Positions 55,714-64,000 are shown, counted from the first letter of the stretch. The stretch is DNA of 64,000 bases from JBCBUE01 sp039818285 (GCA_039818285.1 JBCBUE010000002.1:1-64000); one strand, 5' to 3'. Program-made: numbers and translations. Notes: generated by a model from the sequence alone, not told the origin.

Positions 55714-56568
55714 CTCGTCGCGCATCGCCGCCGCCGCCGCACGCACCGGCTCCCGCCAATCGTCGGCGTCCATCTTCTCGTACGCGTAGATCACCGATCG
55801 GCTCGCCGTGATCAGCGCCCCCGCCCCGTCGCCGTTGAAGCAAGGCAGCACCTCGGCCACCCCGCCGCCCTGCGCCCCATACCCCGGCACGAGGAAGACC
55901 TGCCTCGCCATCCGACCGCGCAGCCGCGCCGCGTCCTCCGGATGCGTCGCGCCGACCACCGCCCCGATCGCGCTGTACCCGCACGCCCCGACGCTGCGCT
56001 CGCCGAGCGTCACGACCTGATCCGCCACCGCCTCGCAGACCTCCCGCCCGTCGTCGAGACGCAGGCGTTGCAACGCCGCCGACCCCGGGTTCGACGTCCG
56101 CACGAGCACGAACAGCCCCGCGCCGTGACGCGTCGCCGCCTCGACAAACGGCTCGAGCGTGTCCGGCCCGAGGTACGGGCTGACCGTCACCGCGTCCGCC
56201 CCCCCGCCGACCCCGTCCGGCCCGAGCAGGGCCGCCGCGTAGTGCCCGGCCGAGATGCCGATGTCCCCACGCTTGGCGTCGGCGATCACCAGCAGCCCCG
56301 CCGCCTTCGCCGCCGCGACCGTCGCCTCGTAGGCCGCCAGCCCCGCCACGCCGTGCCGCTCGTAGCACGCCAGCTGCGGCTTGACCGCCGCCGCCGTGTC
56401 TTTGACGGCCTCGATCACACCCTGGCCGAACGCGGCGAGCGCCACACCGATCGGCATCGCTCGCAACGCAGCCGGCAACCGATCAGGCACCGGGTCCAGC
56501 CCGACGCACACCGGCCCGCCCGTCCGCACCACCGCCGCCGTCAACCGATCCGCGAAGTGATCGCCCAT
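55681..56568 (-). CDS. pyrF: Orotidine 5'-phosphate decarboxylase
   Basis: Last step of UMP synthesis. 295 residues, the longer type-2 PyrF. Key blocks are GGPVCVGLDPVPDRLP, AVKPQLACYERHGVAGLAAY, LLVIADAKRGDIGISAGHYA (the DxKxxD catalytic motif), VSPYLGPDTLEPFVEAA, and FLVPGYGAQGGG. The ATG overlaps the stop of the permease gene (TGATG), so it is coupled at the end of a transporter operon. The 3' end overlaps convergent nuoN by 33 bases. Confidence 0.96.
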   Translation of the reverse strand: MGDHFADRLTAAVVRTGGPVCVGLDPVPDRLPAALRAMPIGVALAAFGQGVIEAVKDTAAAVKPQLACYERHGVAGLAAYEATVAAAKAAGLLVIADAKRGDIGISAGHYAAALLGPDGVGGGADAVTVSPYLGPDTLEPFVEAATRHGAGLFVLVRTSNPGSAALQRLRLDDGREVCEAVADQVVTLGERSVGACGYSAIGAVVGATHPEDAARLRGRMARQVFLVPGYGAQGGGVAEVLPCFNGDGAGALITASRSVIYAYEKMDADDWREPVRAAAAAMRDELAAGLRGGGG

Positions 56569-57554
56569 CACACGTCTCCTTGCCCCGCGAGGTACCGCCT
56601 CAGCATCACCAAAAACACCGGCCCGCCCAGCACCGCCGACACCACCCCGATCGGCAGCTCGCCGATCCCCATCGCCAGGCTCGCCCCCGCCGACGCCGCA
56701 TCCGCCCCCACCACCAACGCCGCCCCCACGACCGGGCTCACCAGCGCCAGCCCGCGATGCCCCGGCCCGATCACCATCCGCGCCGCGTGCGGCGCGATCA
56801 ACCCCACGAACGCCACCGGCCCCGCCAGCACCACCGCCCCCGCCGCCAACAAACTCGACACCACCAACAGCCCCGCCCGCAGCCGCCCCATCGGCACGCC
56901 CAGCGCCAACGCCTCCTCCCGCCCCAGCGACGCCGCGTCCAGCCACCGCCCCACCCACCACAGCCACGCCCCGCCACCCACCGCCACCGCCGCCACCACC
57001 GTCAGCCGCCCCCACCCCGCCGACGCATCCAGGTGACCCATCATCCAGCGCGCGATCGTCTCCCGCAGCACGTCCGACCCCGCCATCGCCCGCAGCAGCA
57101 TCACCCCCGACCCCGCGATCGTCCCCACCACCACCCCGGCCAACAGCAGCCCCAGCGGATCGATCTCCCCCCGCCGTCGCCCCAGCAGGTACACCAGCCC
57201 CAGCGCCGCCGCCGACCCGGCCGTCGCCCCGACATACAGCGGCCCCGGCCACACCCCCAGCCAGCCACCGATCGACGCCTGCACCGCCGCCCCCAGCCCC
57301 GCACCGCTCGCCAGCCCCAGGACAAACGGCTCGGCCAACGCGTTACGCAACAACCCCTGCAACGCCAGCCCACTCAACGCCAGCGACGCCCCGACCAGCA
57401 ACGCCGGCCACACGCGCTCGGCCCGCACCCCCGCCACCCGCCACCACGCCACCCCCTCCGGGAAACCCACCGCCGTCGACCCCACCAACACCCGCACCAA
57501 CACGCACACCGTCAACAGCCCGATCGCCGCCGCCACCGCCGCCAAGACCGGCAC
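56568..57554 (-). CDS. FecCD/BtuC-type ABC transporter permease
   Basis: Inner-membrane permease for a cobalamin-, haem- or siderophore-type importer. 328 residues with about 9-10 helices. Family blocks: GASLALSGLALQGLLRNALA near the N-terminus, EPFVLGLASGAGLGAAV, LLLAGVVVGTIAGSGVMLL, and GPVAFVGLIAPHAARMVIGP, the ATPase-coupling loop, followed by GELPIGVVSAVLGGPVFLVM. It sits between a binding protein and pyrF in a tight operon. No ATPase gene is present. Confidence 0.93.
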   Translation of the reverse strand: MPVLAAVAAAIGLLTVCVLVRVLVGSTAVGFPEGVAWWRVAGVRAERVWPALLVGASLALSGLALQGLLRNALAEPFVLGLASGAGLGAAVQASIGGWLGVWPGPLYVGATAGSAAALGLVYLLGRRRGEIDPLGLLLAGVVVGTIAGSGVMLLRAMAGSDVLRETIARWMMGHLDASAGWGRLTVVAAVAVGGGAWLWWVGRWLDAASLGREEALALGVPMGRLRAGLLVVSSLLAAGAVVLAGPVAFVGLIAPHAARMVIGPGHRGLALVSPVVGAALVVGADAASAGASLAMGIGELPIGVVSAVLGGPVFLVMLRRYLAGQGDV

Positions 57555-57571
57555 TCGCCGCGCGCCACCGC

Positions 57572-58474
57572 TCAGCGCGCCGCCTCCTCGCCCGCCCCCA
57601 GCACCACGCCGCCCTGCCCCGCGATCGCCCCCGCCATCGCCTCGGCCACCTCCGCCAGCGACGTCGTCGGCAACAGCCCGAGCGGGTGATCGATCAGCAC
57701 CACCCGCACGCCCGGCACGTCGATCGATTCCGACAACGCCCCCAATCGACCGTCCCTCGCCACCAGCGGCGCCTCACCCGGACGGATCAACAGCACCACG
57801 TCCGGCCGCGCCAGCATCAGCCGCTCCTCGTCCAGCACGCCCCATGCGCTCGATAACGGCGACGCGCTCACCGCCCCCAACCGCTCCACCAACTCAACAA
57901 ACGGCGATCCCGGCCCCAGCGCGCTCGCCGGCGACGCGTCCAGCAACAACAACACCCGCCGACCCGCCACCTCGTCCACCGACGCCGCCTCGATCGCGTC
58001 CAGCTCCTCGACAAACCGCTCGCGCAACGCACGCCCCCGCCCCGGCACCCCCAGGCGGTGCGACAGGCTCGTCGGCTCATCGGCCGTGTACACCGCCGCC
58101 TCGATCATCGCCAGCGTGACCGGCAGGTCCCAGCCGTACACGTCGGCCCCCACCCGCTCCGCCGCCGCGACGACCGACGCCTTGGGCTCACCGGCCAGGC
58201 CCGTCACCAGGATCACGTCCGGGTCGAGCAACAGCACGCGCTCGGCGTCGGCCTCGCCGAACGACCCCGTGACCGGCAGGTCCGGCCGGACGCCGTCGTG
58301 CTCCGCCACGCCCACCAACCGCTCCCCCAACCCCAGGTCCACCACGATCCGCGTCAGCACCGGCGACAGCGAGACGATCCGCTCGTACGACGGATCGTCG
58401 ACCGGCTCCGCCGCCCGCACCACGCCGGCGACCAGCACCAGCCACACCGCCAGCAGCACGCCCCGCGCCGTCAC
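57572..58474 (-). CDS. BtuF/FhuD-type ABC substrate-binding protein
   Basis: Periplasmic binding protein for the adjacent permease. 300 residues from GTG 58474. A signal peptide is present (LLAVWLVLVAGVVRAAE). The class III fold is indicated by YERIVSLSPVLTRIVVDLGLG, ERVLLLDPDVILVTGLAGE and RPDVVLLIRPGEAPL. The gene starts by overlapping the upstream stop (GTGA) and ends 17 bases before the permease. Specificity (cobalamin, haem or ferric siderophore) cannot be told. Confidence 0.88.
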   Translation of the reverse strand: MTARGVLLAVWLVLVAGVVRAAEPVDDPSYERIVSLSPVLTRIVVDLGLGERLVGVAEHDGVRPDLPVTGSFGEADAERVLLLDPDVILVTGLAGEPKASVVAAAERVGADVYGWDLPVTLAMIEAAVYTADEPTSLSHRLGVPGRGRALRERFVEELDAIEAASVDEVAGRRVLLLLDASPASALGPGSPFVELVERLGAVSASPLSSAWGVLDEERLMLARPDVVLLIRPGEAPLVARDGRLGALSESIDVPGVRVVLIDHPLGLLPTTSLAEVAEAMAGAIAGQGGVVLGAGEEAAR

Positions 58475-59763
58475 GCCTGCCCCGCCGGCGTCGGGTCCGA
58501 GCCCGGCTCGGCGTCCGCTTCCCCCTCGTACACCTCCGAGATCGGTGCCCCGTCGGCCGACCGGCGGATCAGCAGGTACACCCACGTGGACGCGCAAAAG
58601 TAGTAGCAGAACGCGTAGGCCGGCAGGATCGCCAGCATGAGCATCTGCCACTGACGCACCAGCGTCGCCGTCAGCTGCGTCGACTCGGTCATCCCCTCCC
58701 ACGCGATCGGCACGAGGATCTGCCCGCCCTGAGGCGCCGGCAGCGCCGCGTCGTACCACCAGCCGCCCTCGTCGCCCCGAAACACCCACAGCCCCGCCGA
58801 CGTCCGCGCCAGCCACAGCGTCAGCCACACCGCCAAGCCCAGGAACGCGTACGTCAACGCCCCCGCCACCAGCACCACCGCCGTGTACCACAAAAAGTGC
58901 AGCGGCCGGCCGTACACATACGCAAACCCCCGGCTCACCGCGTCGAACGCGTCCGTCCCCTCCACCGCCAGCGCCGGCATCATCAGGTTCCCCGCCGCCG
59001 CCATGCCGATCACCACCACCGCCGCGGCCACCGACAGCAGCAGCACCACCCCGTACAGCAGCCCGCCCACCACGTCCAGCATCGGCACGTTGAACAACAA
59101 CCCGATCGCCGACGCCAGCAGCGCCAGCACCGCCACCACGCCCGGCGGGATCAGCGCCGTCGCCAGGTACCACACCATCCGCCGCGCGACGTAACCGATC
59201 GACTCCCCCGCGCCGATCCGCCGATGCCGACCCACCTGCACCGCCATCGATCGGCTGATCGCCCCGCCCAGCGTCACCGTCACCACCAGCGCCACCGCCG
59301 CGAACACGGCCGCGAACCCCGGGTGCGTCGTCACCAGCCACGCCGGCACGCCAAACACCATCGCCGTCAACCCCCCCAGCACGCCCGACCCCTCGCTCGA
59401 CCCAGGCACCAGCAGCGTCGGCACGCCGATCTCCAGCCGCAACGCCGACCCGATCGTCTGCTTGAACGCCGCCACCTCCCAGTCCACCAGCCGCTCGAAG
59501 ATCAGGTACCCCCCGCCTCCCGAACCCTCGGGCACCGGCCCCCACGCCGCGTCCATCGCCGTCCCCAGCACGTAGATCAGCACCACCGCCAACAACCCCA
59601 GCACCAGCCGCGACGGCGAGAACGCCAGCCGGCACGCCGACAGCATCCGAACCGACGGCAGCACCTCGGCCCAATCGACCCCGTCCACGATCGACCGATG
59701 CGGGTCCGCGTCGCGCGTCGGCTCCGGGCTCTGCTCTGTCGCTGAACGGACGCGCTGCGGCAT
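58471..59763 (-). CDS. Unknown polytopic membrane protein
   Basis: A ~430-residue protein with about six or seven membrane segments (LVLGLLAVVLIYVLGTAMDA; FAAVFAAVALVVTVTLGGAI; LIPPGVVAVLALLASAIGLL; VVGGLLYGVVLLLSVAAAVV; FLWYTAVVLVAGALTYAFLG; MLMLAILPAYAFCYYFCAST). The segment LMMPALAVEGTDAFDAVSRG, followed by FAYVYGRPLHFLWY, recalls proteins with a DUF4013/DUF975-like membrane fold. I cannot assign a function. The start is set at ATG 59763, which lies seven bases after TATGAT; the further ATG at 59775 would fall inside that element. First gene of the operon leading to pyrF. Confidence 0.75.
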   Translation of the reverse strand: MPQRVRSATEQSPEPTRDADPHRSIVDGVDWAEVLPSVRMLSACRLAFSPSRLVLGLLAVVLIYVLGTAMDAAWGPVPEGSGGGGYLIFERLVDWEVAAFKQTIGSALRLEIGVPTLLVPGSSEGSGVLGGLTAMVFGVPAWLVTTHPGFAAVFAAVALVVTVTLGGAISRSMAVQVGRHRRIGAGESIGYVARRMVWYLATALIPPGVVAVLALLASAIGLLFNVPMLDVVGGLLYGVVLLLSVAAAVVVIGMAAAGNLMMPALAVEGTDAFDAVSRGFAYVYGRPLHFLWYTAVVLVAGALTYAFLGLAVWLTLWLARTSAGLWVFRGDEGGWWYDAALPAPQGGQILVPIAWEGMTESTQLTATLVRQWQMLMLAILPAYAFCYYFCASTWVYLLIRRSADGAPISEVYEGEADAEPGSDPTPAGQA

Positions 59764-59770
59764 CCGCGGC

Positions 59771-59776
59771 ATCATA
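59771..59776 (-). promoter_or_regulatory. -10-like element, leaderless start for the pyrF operon
   Basis: Minus-strand TATGAT ends seven bases before ATG 59763; it is the main reason for choosing that start. Confidence 0.5.
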
Positions 59777-59814
59777 GAGAACCCCGCCCCCGCGCCCCGG
59801 ACGCCACCCCGGTG

Positions 59815-60357
59815 TCAGCCCCGCCGACGCAACAGCGACTCCGGCGACGCCAGGTCGGCCCGCGGCTCGCCCGCCGGGTCCGTCGCGCCGCCCGTCCCCT
59901 CGGCCGGCGGCACGTAGGCGCCCGACTCGATCGCCGCGATCTTGCTCACCCGCCGCTCGTGCCGCCCCCCGCTGAACTCGGCCGACACGAACACCATCAC
60001 GATCCGCTCGATCAGCCGCATCCCCAGCAGGTCCGCCGGCAGGCACAGCACGTTCGCGTCCGCGTGGCTGCGCGCCTGCTCGGCGCCCACCTCGTCGTGC
60101 ACCAGCGCCGCCCGAACGCCCCTGACCTTGTTGGCCGCGATGCTCATCCCGATCCCCGACCCGCACACCAGGATGCCCAGCTCCGCCGCGCCGTCCGCCA
60201 CGGCCGACGACACCGCGTACGCCATGTCGGGGTAGTCGCTCGCCCGCTCGTCCCCACAGATCGACGACGCCACCCCGTGCCCCTGCTCGACCAACAACGC
60301 CATCACCCGGCGCGCCACGTCCACGCCGCGGTGGTCCGACCCGATCGCGATTTTCAT
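59815..60357 (-). CDS. rpiB: Ribose-5-phosphate isomerase B
   Basis: Interconverts ribose-5-phosphate and ribulose-5-phosphate. 180 residues, with a ~35-residue Pro/Glu-rich tail beyond the usual ~145. Active-site blocks: MKIAIGSDHRGVDVARRV, SDYPDMAYAVSSAVADG, GILVCGSGIGMSIAANKVRG (catalytic Cys) and ARSHADANVLCLPAD. Overlaps the phosphatase gene by four bases. The phosphatase-rpiB pairing also occurs in Firmicutes (ywlE-ywlF). Confidence 0.96.
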   Translation of the reverse strand: MKIAIGSDHRGVDVARRVMALLVEQGHGVASSICGDERASDYPDMAYAVSSAVADGAAELGILVCGSGIGMSIAANKVRGVRAALVHDEVGAEQARSHADANVLCLPADLLGMRLIERIVMVFVSAEFSGGRHERRVSKIAAIESGAYVPPAEGTGGATDPAGEPRADLASPESLLRRRG

Positions 60358-60812
60358 CCGTTCAGTTCCTTGATGCGAGACGAGAGAGCCGCGCGGATCT
60401 GCTCCGCGGTGTCGCGGTACACGTCCTGCGTACCGCCAAACGGATCGTCGATGTCCGACCTCGGGTCGAGCCGCTGCGTCTTGCCCTTGGCCTCGGGCGC
60501 CATCGCCAGCACCGCGTTGCGGTGCGCGTCCGTCATCGTATAGATCAGGTCCGCCTCGGCCACCGCCTCCCGCGTCAGCGGCGTCGAGCGATGCCCGTTC
60601 AGCTCGGCCCCGTACGCCGCCGCCGCGACCGACGCCTCCTCCGTCGCCCGCTGACCCGCCCCGGCAAACACGCCCGCCGAGGTCACCTCCACGCCCTCCA
60701 GCCCAGGCGCGTGCACACCGCCCGCTTCGTCGAGCATCTGCCGCATGAACGCCTCGGCCATCGGCGATCGGCACGTGTTCCCGCTGCACACCATGACCAC
60801 CCGAAGCATCAT
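60354..60812 (-). CDS. Low-molecular-weight protein-tyrosine (or arginine) phosphatase
   Basis: A 152-residue phosphatase. The P-loop is VCSGNTCRSP (Cys9, Arg15), and the acid Asp lies in DIDDPFGGTQDVYRD near the C-terminus. The Thr after Asn in CSGNTCRS resembles arginine-phosphatase members (YwlE), where Thr selects phosphoarginine; tyrosine phosphatases often have Ile or Leu there. It could also be the partner of the EPS tyrosine kinase 17 kb away. TAGACT lies six bases before its ATG. Confidence 0.92.
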   Translation of the reverse strand: MMLRVVMVCSGNTCRSPMAEAFMRQMLDEAGGVHAPGLEGVEVTSAGVFAGAGQRATEEASVAAAAYGAELNGHRSTPLTREAVAEADLIYTMTDAHRNAVLAMAPEAKGKTQRLDPRSDIDDPFGGTQDVYRDTAEQIRAALSSRIKELNG

Positions 60813-60818
60813 CCAATC

Positions 60819-60824
60819 AGTCTA
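60819..60824 (-). promoter_or_regulatory. -10-like element, leaderless start for phosphatase-rpiB
   Basis: Minus-strand TAGACT ends six bases before the ATG at 60812. Confidence 0.5.
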
Positions 60825-60870
60825 ACCCCGCCCCGCAACCCACGCCGACCGGTCATCTCCCCCCGACCCG

Positions 60871-61332
60871 TCAGTCGATCTCCGGCTCCACCTGCGTCGC
60901 CACCGCCCTCAGATAACGATCCAGGTAGTCGTCGCAGAACAGCTCCACCCCGCGCTGCGTCAGGGTCGACGTCGACCCCCACACGCTCACGTGCAGGTCC
61001 GTGAACTCGGGGTCCATCTGGATCACCACCTGCCGCTCGGGGTCCTCGATCGGGTCCGGCTCGGGCAGGAAGCTCGCGTAGTACTCCGTGAACGCGTTCT
61101 GCTCGGGCCCGCCGATCCCGATCGTCGGCAGACGCTGCCACGACTTGTGGTTCAGGTACGCCAGGTCGCTCACCACGATCGGCACCACCGGCTTGGCCAT
61201 CACGTCCGAGTGCTCGCCGCACCACGCCACCACCCGGTCCGACATGTCGTACGCCAGCGGGCGGTCGTGAGCCTCGGGCTCCAGGCCCGAACCGGTCACG
61301 ATCAGCAGCAGCGGCGCCTCGTCCAGCGACAT
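60871..61332 (-). CDS. Unknown cytoplasmic protein
   Basis: A 153-residue protein of mixed alpha/beta character without signal or membrane segment. Segments include EAPLLLIVTGSGLEPEAHD, KPVVPIVVSDLAYLNHKSW and LFCDDYLDRYLRAVATQVEP. The opening strand with TGSG, then a strand ending in SD, suggests a Rossmann-like fold, but I recognise no family. A TAGCAT element eight bases before the ATG gives it its own promoter, separate from both neighbours. Confidence 0.72.
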   Translation of the reverse strand: MSLDEAPLLLIVTGSGLEPEAHDRPLAYDMSDRVVAWCGEHSDVMAKPVVPIVVSDLAYLNHKSWQRLPTIGIGGPEQNAFTEYYASFLPEPDPIEDPERQVVIQMDPEFTDLHVSVWGSTSTLTQRGVELFCDDYLDRYLRAVATQVEPEID

Positions 61333-61340
61333 CCCACTTC

Positions 61341-61346
61341 ATGCTA
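61341..61346 (-). promoter_or_regulatory. -10-like element, near-leaderless start
   Basis: Minus-strand TAGCAT ends eight bases before the ATG at 61332. Confidence 0.42.
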
Positions 61347-61386
61347 ACCCCAGAGCCGACCCGCGAGGCCGACCAACCCCGTTTTT

Positions 61387-62805
61387 CTACCCCGCCTCCA
61401 CCGTCACCGCCCCCATCGACAACGCCACCGCCGCGATCCCCAGCACCAGCAGGAAACCCACCATGTCGGTCAGCGTCGTCAGGATCGGGCTGCTGACCAT
61501 CGCCGGGTCGACCTTCATCGCCTTGAGCGCCAGCGGCAACGCCCCCCCCAGCAGCACCGCAAACACGCAGTTCAACGCGTACGCCCCGCCCACCGACCCC
61601 GCCAGCACCGTGTTGTTCCACAGCAGCAACACCAGGATCGCCAGGATCGTCCCAATCACCGCCCCGTTCACCAGACCCACCAGCAGTTCCGCCCGCCACA
61701 CGCGGATCACGTCGCGGAACTCGACCAGGCCCAGCGACTGCTCGCGGATGCTCACCGCCACCGCCTGGTTCCCCGCCGCCCCCGACAGGTTCGCCACCAT
61801 CGGGATGAACACCGCCAGCGCCGTCAGCTTCTCGATCACCGGCTCGAACGCCGCGATGATGCTCACCGCCGCGTAGCTCAACGCGATGTTCGGCAGCAGG
61901 AACAGCAGCCGCCGACCCGCGCGCCCGAGCACCGGCATCGACCGCACCTCCTCGCCGCCGACGATGCCGCCGAACTTCAGCAGGTTCTCCGACTCGCGCT
62001 CGCCCACCGCCTCGTGCACCGCGTGCCGCTGGATCACCCCCGCCAGCAAGCCGTCGTCGTCCAGCACCGGGATCGCCGAGAACGCGTAGCGGTCGAACAT
62101 GTCCTCCAGTTCCTCGAGCGGGTCGTGCACGCTCGCCGTCACCGGGTCGCGCTTCGCCAGCTCCGCCAGACGCCGCCCGTGGTGCGCCAGCACCAGCGAC
62201 CGCATCGGCACGACGCCGCTGAGATGCCCGCGGCCGTCCGTCACGTACACGTAACGCGACTCGTAGTGGTCGTACCGGTCGGCCTGGTCCTTGAGGTCCT
62301 GGATCACGTCCGCGACGTCGTCGCTCTCCTCGAACAGCAGGTACTCGGTGATCATCCGCCCGCCGGCCGTGTCCTCGCCGTAGACCAGCCGCTGACGCGC
62401 GTCCCGCGCCTCCTCGGGGTCCATCTCCTGCAGGACCTCCTCGGCGAAGGTGTCCGGCAGGTCGGCCAACACATCGGTCTGCTCGTCCGAGTCCAGCAGG
62501 TCGACGATCGCCGCCGCCTTAGGCGCGTCCAGCTCGTTGAGCATCTGCGCAGCAACGGTGTCGTCGAAGTGGCCGAGGATCGACGCAGCCAGGTCCGGGT
62601 CTTCCACCGCCAGCGCGTCGAGCATGGTCGTCCGCCGGTCCTCGTCGAGCCGGCTGACGGTGTAGGCCGTGTCCTCGGGCGCGATCAGCCGGACGAAGGT
62701 CGCCAGCGACTCGGGGTGCGCGTCGTCGATAACCTCGGCCAGCGCCGCGAGCGTGTCCGGCGAGAGTTCATCGAGCTCGGACGTGGTCGGCGGCGGGTCG
62801 GCCAT
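61387..62805 (-). CDS. mgtE: Magnesium transporter MgtE
   Basis: Mg2+ channel of the inner membrane. 472 residues, normal length. An N-terminal superhelical domain (ASILGHFDDTVAAQMLNEL; DVLADLPDTFAEEVLQEMDP) is followed by EDTAGGRMITEYLLFEES leading the two CBS domains (~140-265), then five membrane helices with NLSGAAGNQAVAVSIREQSLG, the pore-lining motif. The Mg2+-sensing acidic residues between N and CBS domains are abundant. It has its own promoter-like TATGAT eight bases before the ATG. Confidence 0.96.
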   Translation of the reverse strand: MADPPPTTSELDELSPDTLAALAEVIDDAHPESLATFVRLIAPEDTAYTVSRLDEDRRTTMLDALAVEDPDLAASILGHFDDTVAAQMLNELDAPKAAAIVDLLDSDEQTDVLADLPDTFAEEVLQEMDPEEARDARQRLVYGEDTAGGRMITEYLLFEESDDVADVIQDLKDQADRYDHYESRYVYVTDGRGHLSGVVPMRSLVLAHHGRRLAELAKRDPVTASVHDPLEELEDMFDRYAFSAIPVLDDDGLLAGVIQRHAVHEAVGERESENLLKFGGIVGGEEVRSMPVLGRAGRRLLFLLPNIALSYAAVSIIAAFEPVIEKLTALAVFIPMVANLSGAAGNQAVAVSIREQSLGLVEFRDVIRVWRAELLVGLVNGAVIGTILAILVLLLWNNTVLAGSVGGAYALNCVFAVLLGGALPLALKAMKVDPAMVSSPILTTLTDMVGFLLVLGIAAVALSMGAVTVEAG

Positions 62806-62813
62806 GCGTCGGC

Positions 62814-62819
62814 ATCATA
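62814..62819 (-). promoter_or_regulatory. -10-like element, near-leaderless start for mgtE
   Basis: Minus-strand TATGAT ends eight bases before the mgtE ATG (62805). Confidence 0.45.
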
Positions 62820-62842
62820 AAGCCGGGCCCCGACGCCCGGCG

Positions 62843-63643
62843 TCACCCACGCGCGTCGAAGTGGTCCCGCCACACGTCCAGCCGACCGTGCCCCGTCAGG
62901 TCGAACTGCAGCGGCGTGATCGTCGTGTAACCGCCGAACAACGCGTGCACGTCCGTGTCCGGCAGCATCCGCTCGAACGTCAGGCTGTTGCTCACCCGAT
63001 AGCGCACGCAGCCGTCGTCGTGCTCGGACACCGCGTAGGTCGTGACCGTCGGCCCGGTGTCCACGGGCACCACCACGATCCCCTCGGGCACGTCGCGCTC
63101 GTCGAGAATCGGCACGTTGATGTTCATCGCCGTGTGCCCGTGCATCGGCCCGGCCAGGACGCGATCGATCGCCGCCCGCGCGTGCTCCGCGGCGCTCCGC
63201 CAGCGGATGCCGTCCTTGTCGCCCAGGTGCAGGCTCACCGCGATCGCCGGCAACCCGATGAACGCCGCCTCCACCGCGGCGGCCACCGTCCCGGAGTACA
63301 GGACGTTCAGCCCCACGTTCGCCCCCGCGTTCATCCCGCTGATCACCACGTCCGGCCGCTCGCCACCGAGCAGGTGCTCGATCGCCAGCTTCACGCAGTC
63401 GGCCGGCTTGCCGTCGACCGCGAACCCCTCGAACGAGGCGACGCCGCCGCCCGACAGCCCGTTCAGCGCCACCCGCCGACGCCGCACCTCGACCGGCCGG
63501 TGGAACGTCACCGCGTGGCTCATCGCCGACTGCACCTCGGCCGGCGCCACCACCGTCACCTCGCCCAGCCCCTCGAGCGCGGCGTACAGCGCGCCAATGC
63601 CCGGCGCGTCGATCCCGTCGTCGTTGGTCAGGAGGATGCGCAA
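62843..63643 (-). CDS. surE: 5'/3'-nucleotidase SurE
   Basis: Survival protein SurE, a metal-dependent nucleotidase. 266 residues. Metal-binding Asp pair in RILLTNDDGIDAPGI, SAMSHAVTFHRPVEV, and the SGMNAGANVGLNVLYSGTVA block are intact. The start is set at TTG 63643, three bases after the upstream stop, because it yields the family's standard N-terminus; no ATG or GTG fits. It is probably cotranscribed with the gene at the right edge. Confidence 0.95.
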   Translation of the reverse strand: MRILLTNDDGIDAPGIGALYAALEGLGEVTVVAPAEVQSAMSHAVTFHRPVEVRRRRVALNGLSGGGVASFEGFAVDGKPADCVKLAIEHLLGGERPDVVISGMNAGANVGLNVLYSGTVAAAVEAAFIGLPAIAVSLHLGDKDGIRWRSAAEHARAAIDRVLAGPMHGHTAMNINVPILDERDVPEGIVVVPVDTGPTVTTYAVSEHDDGCVRYRVSNSLTFERMLPDTDVHALFGGYTTITPLQFDLTGHGRLDVWRDHFDARG

Positions 63644-63648
63644 GCCGA

Positions 63649-64000
63649 TCAGCCCGCGCTCGCCGTTGCCGCCTCGCCCGGCCCCGCCACCGGAGCCCCG
63701 CCCAGCGTCGCGCCCGACGCCCGGATCGCCTCGCTGCGCCGCATCACCCGGTCGATGTCGCCGCTGGCCACCGCCCGGTAGTTCTCCCGGAAGAAAAGCG
63801 TCCACGCCAGCCGGTCGTTGATCCTGCCCTGACTCGTGCTCCACCGGTCGAAGATCGAGCCCATGAACGCGTCCAGCGTCTCGACCACCTCGCCGCGGCG
63901 CGGGTGGCTCGGATCGGTCAACACCAACGTCCATCTCTGATCCAGGCCGGTCGGCCAGTCGATCGACAGCTCGGCCGGCATCGCGTGCAACAGCCCGTAG
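63649..64000 (-). CDS. Unknown protein, 5' end outside window
   Basis: At least 117 codons are open to the right edge. In-frame candidate starts exist (ATG 63981, TTG 63990), but the frame continues without a stop, so the gene may extend further. The visible sequence (STSQGRINDRLAWTLFFREN, RRGEVVETLDAFMGSIFDRW) has no motif I recognise. The C-terminal tail is Ala/Gly-rich. It ends five bases before the surE start. Confidence 0.55.
   Translation of the reverse strand, partial: YGLLHAMPAELSIDWPTGLDQRWTLVLTDPSHPRRGEVVETLDAFMGSIFDRWSTSQGRINDRLAWTLFFRENYRAVASGDIDRVMRRSEAIRASGATLGGAPVAGPGEAATASAG

Noticed and set aside
57572..60166. Single 864-residue frame joining the binding protein to upstream sequence
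   Set aside because: Only the last 300 residues are protein-like and start with a signal peptide; the upstream part reads an overlapping gene in the wrong frame.

Overview
This 64 kb window is GC-rich (roughly 70%) chromosomal DNA with closely packed genes on both strands. It most resembles a member of the Planctomycetota, possibly a Phycisphaerae-type lineage. The clues are paired prepilin-like proteins of the H-X9-DG kind, a PilM protein fused to a PilN-like part, a greatly enlarged SecA, and hopanoid gene hpnH. This placement rests on gene content only. I see no CRISPR array, insertion sequence, rRNA gene or replication origin. Most of the window is core metabolism. The only segment with clearly foreign base composition is the first 0.7 kb, the 3' end of a DNA methyltransferase gene.

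Layout. 1-681: truncated low-GC methyltransferase. 718-3746: MoxR ATPase on the minus strand, diverging from cdaA (diadenylate cyclase) and a YbbR-like partner. 3778-13471: proA, a HAD hydrolase, an anchored unknown, a PurS-PurL fusion, a DUF1223 protein and polA, all rightward. 13475-17615: a glycosidase-like unknown, trpF, pdxA and an anchored unknown. 17766-20849: two tandem prepilin-like genes, tRNA-Ala(CGC) with a terminator, speD and speE. 20952-26472: a three-gene pilM/N/O-like operon. 26494-29618: a GH32-like propeller protein, hpnH and a small membrane protein. 29619-30232: non-coding DNA with palindromes. 30233-36076: giant secA, a small unknown and sucC. 36097-37974: MFS transporter and tRNA-Arg(TCG). 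38243-44153: an exopolysaccharide operon (sugar transferase, Wza-like lipoprotein, Wzz/GumC, ExeA-type ATPase, tyrosine kinase, a GT4-like fragment). 44197-47278: two envelope unknowns and PhoH. 47381-48469: a metal-chaperone GTPase with a His-rich linker. 48786-55713: nuoJKLMN. 55681-59763: a minus-strand operon with a membrane unknown, BtuF-like and BtuC/FecD-like proteins and pyrF. 59815-64000: rpiB, a low-molecular-weight phosphatase, an unknown, mgtE, surE and a gene cut by the window end.

Genes that work together: cdaA with the YbbR protein (c-di-AMP signalling); speD with speE (spermidine); the pil operon with prepilin-like substrates; the EPS operon with its phosphorelay proteins; and the proton-pumping arm of complex I. 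Several expected partners are absent here: nuoA-I, sucD, purQ, an ABC ATPase, and pilB/C/Q.

The most distinctive observations are these. (1) A TAnnnT hexamer lies 5-8 bases before at least twelve start codons, which suggests routine leaderless transcription. (2) SecA is about 1365 residues long; what looks like its helical-wing module is repeated about four times, and it has two further insertions. (3) The CdaA catalytic DGA motif reads DMG. I did not find a convincing wholly new multi-gene system.
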